DNA of 16,121 bases from Clostridium sp. CAG:632. Its GTDB lineage: Bacteria > Bacillota > Clostridia > Lachnospirales > Lachnospiraceae. The notes under the pieces are model-generated. The model did no database searches. It worked only from the letters and a program-made list of their open reading frames with translations, and was not told the origin of the DNA. The DNA lies in assembly GCA_000431515.1 (NCBI GenBank), contig HF991360.1:1-16121 (forward strand), written 5' to 3'. A program made the translations under genes and the position numbers. Positions 7,576-14,577 of this stretch are shown here, in pieces (the first letter of the stretch is position 1; each line of letters starts with the position of its first letter).

Positions 7576-9312
7576 CTACTTCTTCTCTGTCTGAATTGCA
7601 TCAAACTTACACAACTGCTTACATAAGCCACAGCCATTACACATGGTCTCATCAATTGCAATCGTACCATCCTCATTCTTTGTTAATGCAGGGCAACCCG
7701 GACGCAGACACATTCCACACTTCTTACACTTCTCCGGAATCGGAACACACTTATTCGGGAATACATTTCCCTTTAAGAGTACACACGGCGACTTCGTAAT
7801 AATTACGGATACACCATCCCGTGCGGTTTCTTCTTTCACAATCCGCTCCAGCTCTACTGTATCAAACGCATTCACCTCTACTACATTGGCAACACCGATT
7901 GCCTTACAGAGATTATATATATTGATTGCATAGGTAGGTTCACCATTCAGCATCTTACCGGTTGCTGCATGATCCTGATGTCCGGTCATTCCTGTTGTTG
8001 AATTATCCAGAATCATAACCGTACCGGTTGCCTGATTATATACCATGTTCATTAAGGAATTGACACCTGTATGCATGAACGTGCTATCACCGATAACAGC
8101 AACCCATTTTTTCACATAATCTTTGCCCTTTGCCTTCTCCATACCATGAAGAGATGAGATTGATGCGCCCATACAAATGGTCGTATCTACAACATTCAAC
8201 GGTGCAACTGCACCTAGGGTATAACATCCGATATCTCCGGCAGCATGAATACCAAGCTTCTTCAATACAGTATATACACTTCTGTGTGGACAACCCGGAC
8301 AAAGGATCGGCGGACGTGCCGGCACCTGCGCAGGTGTCTTTAAATCAAGCTCTTCATGCAGAATCGCCTTTCTCAGCATATTTGCACTATATTCGCCCTG
8401 TACTGTAAAGATCTCCTTACCATGGCAGGTAATTCCCCAGGAGCGAACCTGTTCCTCAATGATCGGATCCAGTTCTTCTACAATATATAATTCATCTACC
8501 TTTGCAGCAAAATCCAGAATCATCTGCTTTGGAAGCGGATTTACCAGACCAAGTTTCAACACGCTGGCATTCGGAAGAACTTCCTTCACATACTGGTATT
8601 CAATACCACAGGTAATTACACCGATCTTGGTATCGCCCATTTCCACACGATTGATTGGCATATCCGCACCATCTGCAGCCATCGCCAGCTCCCGCTTCTC
8701 TACATATATATGACGGCCTTTCGCGTTACCCGGCATCATAACGAACTTCGCAGGATTCCGCTCGTATGGCTTATCCTCCGGAACAACCCGATCTTCTAAT
8801 GTAACCAGTCCCTGTGAATGAGACAGACGGGTAGTCGTTCTTAAGATGACAGGTGTATCGTATTTCTCACTTAACTCAAATGCGTATTTCATGAAGTCTT
8901 TGGCTTCCTGACTATCAGACGGTTCTACAACCGGCACATGGGCAGCTCTGGCAACCGCACGGGTATCCTGCTCGTTCTGCGAGCTGTAAAGTCCCGGATC
9001 ATCCGCTGCAACCAGTACCATACCACCGTTCACACCACCATACGACATGGTATATAACGGGTCAGATGCTACATTCACACCAACATGCTTCATACAGCAC
9101 ATAGAACGTACACCACTGATACATGCACCAATTGCAACCTCAGTTGCAACCTTCTCATTCGGTGCCCATTCTGCGTATACGCCGTCGTACTTTACAAGGC
9201 TCTCACTGATCTCCGTGCTTGGTGTTCCCGGATATGCGGAAGACACCTTGACGCCCGCCTCCCAGGCACCTCTGGCGATAGCCTCATTTCCCAACATAAT
9301 CTTTTTTTCCAT
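7576..9312 (-). CDS. iorA: Indolepyruvate:ferredoxin oxidoreductase, alpha subunit
   Basis: The 578-residue catalytic subunit uses thiamine diphosphate and Fe-S clusters to turn arylpyruvates plus CoA into arylacetyl-CoA, CO2 and reduced ferredoxin; the reverse carboxylation is known in some anaerobes. In order: pyrimidine-binding domain with AYPGTPSTE (26-34) and Glu53 near NEKVATEVA; a transketolase C-like domain (about 225-320); CPGCPHR (338-344); the ThDP/Mg site starting at GDS (408-410) and running to DNSTTGMTGHQ (436-446); and a ferredoxin tail with two 4Fe-4S motifs (Cys529/532/535/540 and Cys558/561/564/568). AAGGGA lies 8 nt upstream of the ATG. It is first in a two-gene operon with iorB. 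Substrates should be indole-, phenyl- and hydroxyphenylpyruvate by family. Confidence 0.96.
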   Translation of the reverse strand: MEKKIMLGNEAIARGAWEAGVKVSSAYPGTPSTEISESLVKYDGVYAEWAPNEKVATEVAIGACISGVRSMCCMKHVGVNVASDPLYTMSYGGVNGGMVLVAADDPGLYSSQNEQDTRAVARAAHVPVVEPSDSQEAKDFMKYAFELSEKYDTPVILRTTTRLSHSQGLVTLEDRVVPEDKPYERNPAKFVMMPGNAKGRHIYVEKRELAMAADGADMPINRVEMGDTKIGVITCGIEYQYVKEVLPNASVLKLGLVNPLPKQMILDFAAKVDELYIVEELDPIIEEQVRSWGITCHGKEIFTVQGEYSANMLRKAILHEELDLKTPAQVPARPPILCPGCPHRSVYTVLKKLGIHAAGDIGCYTLGAVAPLNVVDTTICMGASISSLHGMEKAKGKDYVKKWVAVIGDSTFMHTGVNSLMNMVYNQATGTVMILDNSTTGMTGHQDHAATGKMLNGEPTYAINIYNLCKAIGVANVVEVNAFDTVELERIVKEETARDGVSVIITKSPCVLLKGNVFPNKCVPIPEKCKKCGMCLRPGCPALTKNEDGTIAIDETMCNGCGLCKQLCKFDAIQTEKK

Positions 9313-9360
9313 CGTTTGTTCCCTTCCTCTTGCTTCATCATCTATCTATGCAAAATTCAC

Positions 9361-9390
9361 ATAACATCTTACTCTGCCAGTCCAAATCAA
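9361..9390 (-). promoter_or_regulatory. Candidate promoter of iorAB
   Basis: On the minus strand, TTGATT (9385-9390), an 18-bp spacer and TGTTAT (9361-9366) lie about 50 bp before the iorA start. Each box matches the consensus at four of six positions, so this is tentative. The rest of 9391-9535 shows no gene or clear hairpin. Confidence 0.3.
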
Positions 9391-10130
9391 CAGTTCAGAA
9401 TAGCAGCGCCCAGTTGAAATAATAGTACGGCATCCGGATGGAAATGTCAAGATTTCTGTCTCCCAGTCAAACTGCGTTCCGGTAATCTTACAGGCTTATA
9501 CAGCTCCGGTATCAATGACGATATCAATCTATGTTCTACATAGTTTGTTGTATCTGAATAATCTCGTCCCGACCACACTCTGCAATATCCATAATATCCT
9601 CATAAGCAAAGCCACGGTTTAACATATTCTTAATGATCTGTATTCTTTTCTTACGTTCTTCTTCTACCCCATTGTCATACCCCAGCTTCCGTTCTCTGCT
9701 TATCATATCCGCCAATGCTTTACACATATCCACAACCTCCTGTTCCGTATTGATCTCTATCTCTGCACCTGTCACCAGATTTAACAATTGTACTGCTTCC
9801 TGTTCCATCCGGTTAAACCGGTCTGCGTCCTCCTGCAGGATCTGCCGCAACTTTTCCTCATCCTCCGAATACTTTATGAAGCTCAGAACCTCCCGCATGC
9901 TGCTGTGAAACTGCTTCAGTTCCTCGGTGGATAACTCTGCCGGTGCGATCACATGGATCTTATAATTCTGTACATATTTCAGAATCGCCGGGTCTTTTAT
10001 GTCCAGCATTTCATGAATGGACCTCGGTCCATCCCATGTCCGATTCTGAAACAGGAGTACTATCGTAATCACCGGAAGCAGCTTATCCCCGCTGTCAATG
10101 CCGGATAAAAAGTCTCCGCTGTCCGGACTC

Positions 10131-10260
10131 TGCCTCTCTTTCCTGCAACTCCGGATTTGATTGACCTGTCTCATATACCGCATGGAATCATTGAGCGCTT
10201 CCCTTTCCTGTAACTCCGGATCTGATTGACCTGTCTCATATACCGCATGGAATCATTGAG
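10131..10260. repeat. 65-bp tandem duplication inside the rpn pseudogene
   Basis: Copies at 10131-10195 and 10196-10260 differ at five positions by eye and share an identical final stretch of 38 bp. Both encode YMRQVNQIRS. The 65-bp length shifts the reading frame. Confidence 0.9.
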
Positions 10261-10411
10261 CATATTCCGGACCGGCATCGCATAATGTACCTCTGACTGA
10301 TTCTCCAGACTTATCAGCATATAAACTGCGTCCTGTCCCTGACGAATGGTTATCTGCTTTGACACATCCCGGTATCTCTGCTGACCCACATAATCCTTCT
10401 GCCTGTGTCTT

Positions 10412-10702
10412 CTTACATTCTTTCTGGTATTCCTTCCGTTTCCCACCTGCCGATCCATGGAATCTGCAGATGCCACAGACTCCACAAACAGATCTATATC
10501 CGTTTCTTCCTCTAAAAACAGCTCTTCACCGCTGACCTCTTTCAAATGCTCCGGCCTTACTCATTCTTTCCAATACTCCTTCCTCTTTCCGCCTTCCGAT
10601 CCGTAGAAACTGCGGATGACACAGACTCCACAAACAGATCTATATCTGCTTCCTCCTCTAAGAATAACTCTTCACCGCTGACCTCTTTCAAATGCTCCGG
10701 TC
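10412..10702. repeat. About 146-bp imperfect tandem duplication inside the rpn pseudogene
   Basis: Copies at about 10412-10555 and 10556-10702 are diverged but share exact runs of 27 and 33 bp. Both encode KEVSGEELFLEEE and DIDLFVESV. A 2-bp indel near the left edge makes the local period 144-146 bp; the net shift is out of frame. Confidence 0.88.
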
Positions 10703-10861
10703 CTACAATCTCTGCCCCATCATATAGAATATAATTTACAATATCCGCAAAGATTCGATTATTCTCTGTATATAGCTTCTCTGCAACATCCTTCTTTCCC
10801 AATCTGTGTCCTCCTTCACCCTGTCCGGACTCCGGAAGCACTCCTCATCAGTTTCACCATA

Positions 10862-10945
10862 CTAGGAATCGCTGCCTGTCATGTTTCCAAAATCCTGCTT
10901 CTGTTTCATGAAATTTCGCAAGACTTTCTTCTTAGAACCATACAA
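10862..10945 (-). CDS. Possible 27-residue small protein in the rpn leader
   Basis: A short frame starts at TTG 10945, four nt after AGGAG (10950-10954), and stops at TAG 10862-10864. The peptide is lysine-rich at its start (YGSKKKVLRNFMKQKQDFG). An overlapping ATG at 10941 gives an 11-residue alternative better spaced from the same AGGAG. It may be a leader peptide, a gene remnant, or chance; I recognise no family. Confidence 0.18.
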   Translation of the reverse strand: MYGSKKKVLRNFMKQKQDFGNMTGSDS

Positions 10946-10994
10946 ACCGCTCCTGACTATAGAAAAATAGATAATATATACTTGCTTGATATTT

Positions 10995-11023
10995 AATATA
11001 TAGTATCTATGACTATTTGTCAA
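10995..11023 (-). promoter_or_regulatory. Consensus promoter reading toward the rpn pseudogene
   Basis: On the minus strand a perfect TTGACA (11018-11023), a 17-bp spacer and TATATT (10995-11000) form a strong sigma-A promoter. The start near 10988 gives a long leader of about 185 nt before the TTG start at 10802. The leader holds a 27-codon frame at 10862-10945. Confidence 0.75.
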
Positions 11024-11115
11024 TATTTATTTTGTTTTTTCTTTTGTATAATTCCAGCATAATCCTCCTTCCCGTATTTACACTCATTTCTTCCTATTGT
11101 ATACTTTAATAAGCT

Positions 11116-11152
11116 TTTAAGTTCCTTTAAGGTTTCTGTGTTATTTTATAAT
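11116..11152 (+). promoter_or_regulatory. Promoter with paired TTTAAG repeats ahead of the two-component remnant
   Basis: TTTAAG occurs at 11116-11121 and 11126-11131 (10-bp period), followed after 15 bp by a perfect TATAAT at 11147-11152. Direct repeats on one DNA face just upstream of a -10 box are the usual layout of OmpR/PhoB-type activation, here probably autoregulation by the lost response regulator. Confidence 0.55.
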
Positions 11153-11207
11153 AAGATACCAATAAGCTATGACACTGAGCTTTCGGATATAAACCATACT
11201 TTCAATA

Positions 11208-11850
11208 GGATTGTCAGCAGCCTTAACTGCTATTTTTAAACACAATAACTACTCTGTAGATGCCGTCTACAACGGTCAGGATGCTCTGGATTATCTGGAA
11301 TGCGGCAACTATGATGCTGCTCATCATGGGTACCATCAATATCACGAATTATGAAAGCACAAAGCAGAGTGCAGAACAGCTTTTAAACATTCTGACCGAT
11401 AATGAAGGTGTTTTTCCACAACCGGAGAAGCCGGCTGACAATCATCCATCGGCAGCCACCCCGCCATCGACAGACAATCCCCCTCTGTCAGCCGATGTCC
11501 CTCCGCATAAAGAAGATACCTTTTCCTCGGAAGCGCCCTTTAATACCAGATATTTCACCGTAACCCTTGATATCTCCGGCACCACCGACACCATTGCGGA
11601 TACCCTGCAGAAGCGTGGCCGGATTGCCCGGCTGACCTTTGCCAATTCGGTCGTCGAGATCAAACTCGGCCGTCGCAATGAGCTGTTTGAACGTTTCTAC
11701 CGTCCGGACACCTCCCGAAATACACAGACCGGAGGATTTGGCATTGGGTTAGCCACAGTCAAGGCGAGTGTAGAAGCTCATAGGGGGAAAGTCTCCGCCA
11801 GAGCTGCCGATGCACATTCCATTCAGTTCGTATTGATTCTCCCTCTGTAA
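11208..11850 (+). pseudogene. Fused remnants of a response regulator and a sensor histidine kinase
   Basis: From 11208 to 11318 one frame encodes a receiver-domain fragment (LSAALTAIFKHNNYSVDAVY, then NGQDALDYLECGNYDA) that stops just before the phosphorylated aspartate would follow. At ATGATGCT (11311-11318) it joins, in another frame, a histidine kinase starting near its first membrane segment (MLLIMGTINITNYE). The kinase keeps a proline-rich outer region (about 11419-11530), then skips its phospho-acceptor and N-box regions and resumes at ELFERFYRPDTSRN with the ATP-lid glycine box TGGFGIGLA and a normal ending. The frame is open from 11260 to 11850, but its first 17 residues are the receiver read out of frame. 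No functional kinase can result. At least two deletions are implied. Confidence 0.8.
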
Positions 11851-11877
11851 TGCAGAACACATAAAATTAACAATTAC

Positions 11878-11910
11878 TTTAAGCTTAAATTAAGGTTCCC
11901 TTGCTATCAT
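11878..11910 (+). promoter_or_regulatory. Promoter-like region with paired TTAAG repeats ahead of the polymerase remnant
   Basis: TTTAAG (11878-11883) and ATTAAG (11889-11894) are spaced 11 bp apart, with TATCAT (11905-11910) as a possible -10 box. The layout resembles the one at 11116-11152, which suggests both were sites of the same regulator. Confidence 0.45.
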
Positions 11911-11941
11911 CTAGGAAAGAAAAGCAAAGGAGCCTTATTCT

Positions 11942-12019
11942 ATGGATATTCAAACCGTATTCAAACGTTATGAAATCAAATATTTCCTGAATCAGACATA
12001 GATGCAGGAGCTGAAACAA
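11942..12019 (+). pseudogene. 5' remnant of a VTC-domain polyphosphate polymerase-like gene
   Basis: ATG at 11942 follows AAAGGAG by 9 nt. The first 19 codons read MDIQTVFKRYEIKYFLNQT, then TAG at 11999-12001, then in the same frame MQELKQ before the sequence runs into the convergent Fe-S protein gene. FKRYEIKY followed by MQELK matches the start of bacterial VTC-domain proteins (polyphosphate polymerase superfamily), which in Clostridia often sit beside two-component genes. Everything past about codon 26 is missing. It is a dead remnant with a preserved translation start; the family call rests on a short stretch. Confidence 0.6.
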
Positions 12020-12030
12020 CAGTCAGGAGA

Positions 12031-12639
12031 TCACTCCATAATTCTCCCGTCAATCGAAAACGTCACAACCTGCCACGGAATAAACTTTCCGCTGTTTTGA
12101 AGTGCCTGCTTCGCCGCATGCTCCAGTCCGCCGCAGCACGGCACTTCCATTCTTAATATCGTAACACTCTGAATATCATTTCCTGCTATGATCTGTGTCA
12201 GTTTTTCACTGTAATCAATATCATCTAATTTCGGGCAGCCGATGATCGTAATCTTTCCTTTCATAAACTCCTGATGAATATTGGCATAGGCATAAGCCGT
12301 ACAATCCGCCGCGATCAGAAGCTTTGCCCCATTAAAATACGGAGCATTGACCGGAACCAGCTTAATCTGACACGGCCACTGACTCAGCTGTGACTGCTCA
12401 TTCTGTTTTTTATTCGCAAGAACCGCCTGCTCATCATAGGCTGCCGCCTCCCGCTCGGTGAATGTGATCGCTCCGGTCGGACAGTTCGGCAGACAGTCTC
12501 CCAGACCATCGCAGTAATCATCCCGCAAAAGCTTTGCCTTTCCGTTTACCATGCCGATTGCCCCTTCATGGCATGCCTGCACGCAGGCACCACATCCATT
12601 ACATTTTTCCTCATCAATCTGTATAATCTTTCTTATCAT
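12031..12639 (-). CDS. Ferredoxin-like 4Fe-4S protein with cysteine-rich C-terminal domain
   Basis: With the start at 12639 the protein has 202 residues. The N-terminal part is a ferredoxin domain: a complete CxxCxxCxxxC (Cys13/16/19/23), then a second motif with only Cys43, Cys49 and Cys53 because Leu46 occupies the usual second position. The C-terminal part has AADCTAYAYAN, GCPKLDD (Cys135) and VPCCGG (Cys168/169), which may bind another cofactor. An upstream extension of 21 codons is open but basic and unlike the family; the chosen ATG has AAAGGA upstream. It probably carries electrons in the anaerobic cytosol. It is divergent from a Crp-type regulator and likely controlled by it; such pairs occur near hybrid-cluster protein (hcp) genes in Clostridia, though none is seen here. 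Confidence 0.85.
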   Translation of the reverse strand: MIRKIIQIDEEKCNGCGACVQACHEGAIGMVNGKAKLLRDDYCDGLGDCLPNCPTGAITFTEREAAAYDEQAVLANKKQNEQSQLSQWPCQIKLVPVNAPYFNGAKLLIAADCTAYAYANIHQEFMKGKITIIGCPKLDDIDYSEKLTQIIAGNDIQSVTILRMEVPCCGGLEHAAKQALQNSGKFIPWQVVTFSIDGRIME

Positions 12640-12722
12640 TGTTTTTCCTTTCTGTTTCATTTGTTTTTGAATCTGAGCCTGGAATTTGCGTTTTCTGCTC
12701 ATATTCTTGAATTTATAATGGG

Positions 12723-12728
12723 ATTATA
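12723..12728 (-). promoter_or_regulatory. -10 box of the Fe-S protein gene
   Basis: A perfect TATAAT on the minus strand, with a predicted transcript start near 12716. The -35 region (CATGAA, 17 bp away) is poor, as expected for an activated promoter. The 16-bp palindrome is centred about 41.5 bp upstream of the predicted start. Confidence 0.6.
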
Positions 12729-12749
12729 GTAGTATACAAAGAAAATTCA

Positions 12750-12765
12750 TGTGGTCATGACCACA
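12750..12765. promoter_or_regulatory. Perfect 16-bp palindrome, likely Crp/Fnr-type operator
   Basis: TGTGGTCATGACCACA is a perfect inverted repeat between the divergent Fe-S protein and Crp-family genes. TGTG...CACA half-sites are typical of Crp-type operators. It lies 14 bp before the regulator's ATG, so binding could also control the regulator itself. Confidence 0.8.
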
Positions 12766-12778
12766 AAAGTGAGATTAA

Positions 12779-13423
12779 ATGATGGAAATTTTTGAGAATC
12801 CAATCTTTCAACAATTAACCGAGCCGGAGATTCGGGATATGCTGACTCTTGCCCGGATGCACCGCAGAACCTACACCAGACATTCCGTGATCTTCCACAC
12901 CGGAGATCTGATTCAGGAAGTCGGCATCGTCCTGTCCGGAAGTGTTAATATCGAAAATGTCGATGCCTGGGGTAATACCAGTTTATTAAGCAAAATCCCC
13001 ACCGGTCACATCTTTGCAGAGACCTATGTGCTCTGTCGGGAGCCCATGCTGGTAGATGCGGTTGCCGGTGAGGACTGTGAGATTTTATTTCTGCAGCTGA
13101 ATACCCTGCTTGAACGGACCAATGCTTCCCAAGGCTGGTATGATCATCTCCTGCGAAACATCCTGATGATCACTGCCCGCAAGAATCTGACTCTTTCCAA
13201 TCGTATCTTCTGTACCTCAGCAAAGACGATCCGTGGCAGATTACTGACCTATCTGTCTGCGATTGCAGTCCGAACCGGAAGCTCCACCTTCCAGATTCCG
13301 TTCGACCGTCAGCAGCTGGCCGATTATCTGAATCTTGACCGCAGTGCCCTTTCCAAGGAACTGGGCAAAATGCAGGCAGACGGTCTGATCCGATGTCATA
13401 AGAATACCTTTACACTGCTTTAA
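12779..13423 (+). CDS. Crp/Fnr-family transcriptional regulator
   Basis: The 214-residue protein has a cyclic-nucleotide-binding-like beta-barrel (residues about 15-115: HSVIFHTGDLIQEVGIVLSG and IPTGHIFAETYVL), a dimer helix (about 120-140) and a winged helix-turn-helix (about 172-212: IPFDRQQLADYLNLDRSALS as the helices). Cysteines are scattered (86, 100, 145, 206) and do not form the N-terminal cluster of Fnr, so direct Fe-S sensing as in Fnr is unlikely; a heme- or ligand-sensing type such as HcpR is possible. ATG codons at 12779 and 12782 are both usable, with a weak GTGAG upstream. It is divergent from the Fe-S protein gene with a palindrome between them, and its stop overlaps that of the convergent XRE gene. 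Confidence 0.92.
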   Translation: MMEIFENPIFQQLTEPEIRDMLTLARMHRRTYTRHSVIFHTGDLIQEVGIVLSGSVNIENVDAWGNTSLLSKIPTGHIFAETYVLCREPMLVDAVAGEDCEILFLQLNTLLERTNASQGWYDHLLRNILMITARKNLTLSNRIFCTSAKTIRGRLLTYLSAIAVRTGSSTFQIPFDRQQLADYLNLDRSALSKELGKMQADGLIRCHKNTFTLL

Positions 13424-14430
13424 GCCTTTTTCTCCTTTGAATTCATCAGACTTAATACCAGAAGCCGGATGGCCGGGAACAATACACCGACCACCGGCCA
13501 GATGATCCAGCTTCTTCCCCAGTCATTTGTGATAAAGCTATAGCCCAGATAGACGGCTGTTGCCACGATCCAGTAAATACCGCTGAATTTCTCTGTTTTT
13601 TTATTATCACGTTTGTTTTTTCTGGTGAAATCTCCTTCTTCCAGAATCTGGTTCATGGAACTCATGATGGTGCCACCCAGGACGAAGAAAAACACACCGA
13701 CACTCACCATACAGAGCAGCAGACATACCATCATCACAATATACAGATCCTGCTTAAATAATGCAATTCCGAGAAACAACGGTATCACGGAAGCCACACA
13801 GAATATTGCTCCCAGCACATTGTATTTCACATAGGTATCCTGAAACCGTTCTTTCCGCTCCTTTACCATTCCGTCCACACCATACTCTGTTTCAAAGGTG
13901 TCCCTCTGTAAAAACTCGAACTTCTTTGACTTCATATCTGTCATTATAAATATAGCTACTGCGATCACGATCAGAAACATTAATATACAAAGTCCGATTC
14001 CGGCAGCCATATTCTCTGTAATCCTGTATGCCGGCACCTCACTGGCTGCGTCAAACAAAAGTAACGCTACCGGTGATATGATACACAGAAGCGTTGCAAA
14101 TGCGATCCGGACGGCTGCCTTTTTCCGCAGCTCCAGAAACTCATTCGCCATCTCCATTGTCACCTTATAGTGTGTTCCGTCCTCTTCACTCTCCTCGTCG
14201 AGTCCTATCTCATCGCTGTAAATCTCTTCCTCCAGCTCATCCTTTATCAAGTAATCGGTCGTAACTCCGAAAATCTGACTCAGCTTAAGAATCTTATCCA
14301 GATCCGGTACCGCCTGCGCGCCTTCGTATTTTGAGATTGACTGTCGGCTGACGCCTAATTTCTCTGCCAGCTCCTCCTGGGACCATCCGTTTTTCTTCCG
14401 CAGGTTCATAATCTTATCCGCTAATATCAT
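13420..14430 (-). CDS. Membrane-anchored XRE-family regulator
   Basis: The 336-residue protein has an N-terminal XRE helix-turn-helix (residues 6-61, with WSQEELAEKLGVSRQSISKY as the core), an acidic linker (65-86), then about six membrane segments (near 107-127, 141-164, 203-224, 229-253, 283-301 and 307-328). It should bind DNA while held in the membrane, perhaps sensing envelope stress; this is inference. The start at 14430 follows GGAGGAGTAT and gives MILADKI, the usual beginning of such proteins. The frame stays open upstream for about 40 more codons and is rich in cysteine there (see findings). Its TAA (13420-13422 on the complement) overlaps the TAA of the Crp gene in one TTAA. No terminator is visible. 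Confidence 0.87.
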   Translation of the reverse strand: MILADKIMNLRKKNGWSQEELAEKLGVSRQSISKYEGAQAVPDLDKILKLSQIFGVTTDYLIKDELEEEIYSDEIGLDEESEEDGTHYKVTMEMANEFLELRKKAAVRIAFATLLCIISPVALLLFDAASEVPAYRITENMAAGIGLCILMFLIVIAVAIFIMTDMKSKKFEFLQRDTFETEYGVDGMVKERKERFQDTYVKYNVLGAIFCVASVIPLFLGIALFKQDLYIVMMVCLLLCMVSVGVFFFVLGGTIMSSMNQILEEGDFTRKNKRDNKKTEKFSGIYWIVATAVYLGYSFITNDWGRSWIIWPVVGVLFPAIRLLVLSLMNSKEKKA

Positions 14431-14577
14431 ATACTCCTCCATTCCGCCATCTATGGCTGCTTTGATGAAATCAGCATACAAATCATTCCGGTTGCAGTCC
14501 ATCAAGCATCCACGGCAATCTGTCAACCGGCAGTTGCATATCCGATCATCCGCTTATAAATGGTATACTTTCCGGTT

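Larger units (their letters stand above)
9536..10802 (-). pseudogene. Rpn-family recombination-promoting nuclease (PD-(D/E)XK), disrupted by two tandem duplications
   Basis: Three overlapping frames together spell one Rpn/YhgA-like nuclease of the type common in Lachnospiraceae. The first frame holds GKKDVAEKLY and NRIFADIVNYILYDG with the early active-site Asp; the second holds RYRDVSKQ and SLENQSEVHYAMPVRNML with the Glu-x-Gln-like site; the third holds DKLLPVITIVL, WDGPRSIHEMLD and the helical tail. The proposed start is TTG at 10802, six nt after GGAGGA (10809-10814). Frame breaks coincide with a 146-bp and a 65-bp tandem duplication, both two more than a multiple of three. Subtracting one copy of each from 1,267 bp leaves 1,056 bp, exactly 352 codons. 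The downstream 215-residue frame could still be made as a C-terminal fragment. The family is linked to RecA-independent recombination. Confidence 0.82.

Noticed and set aside
7470..9417. Several plus-strand open frames of 84-110 codons opposite iorAB
   Set aside because: They lie antisense to clearly conserved iorA and iorB coding sequence, have no good ribosome sites and encode no recognisable domain.
9391..9535. Possible continuation of the rpn gene or a hairpin with CATCCGGATG (about 9429-9438)
   Set aside because: The rpn frame ends cleanly at TAG 9536-9538, and the palindrome is short without a following T run.
11260..11310. First 17 codons of the open frame at 11260-11850 as a real protein start
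   Set aside because: They are the receiver-domain sequence read out of frame; the adjacent frame gives a clear response-regulator stretch.
12640..12702. 21-codon N-terminal extension of the Fe-S protein
   Set aside because: Very basic and unlike a ferredoxin start; the ATG at 12639 has a ribosome site and gives the usual MIRKIIQID beginning. The extension would also cover most of the leader from the predicted start at 12716.
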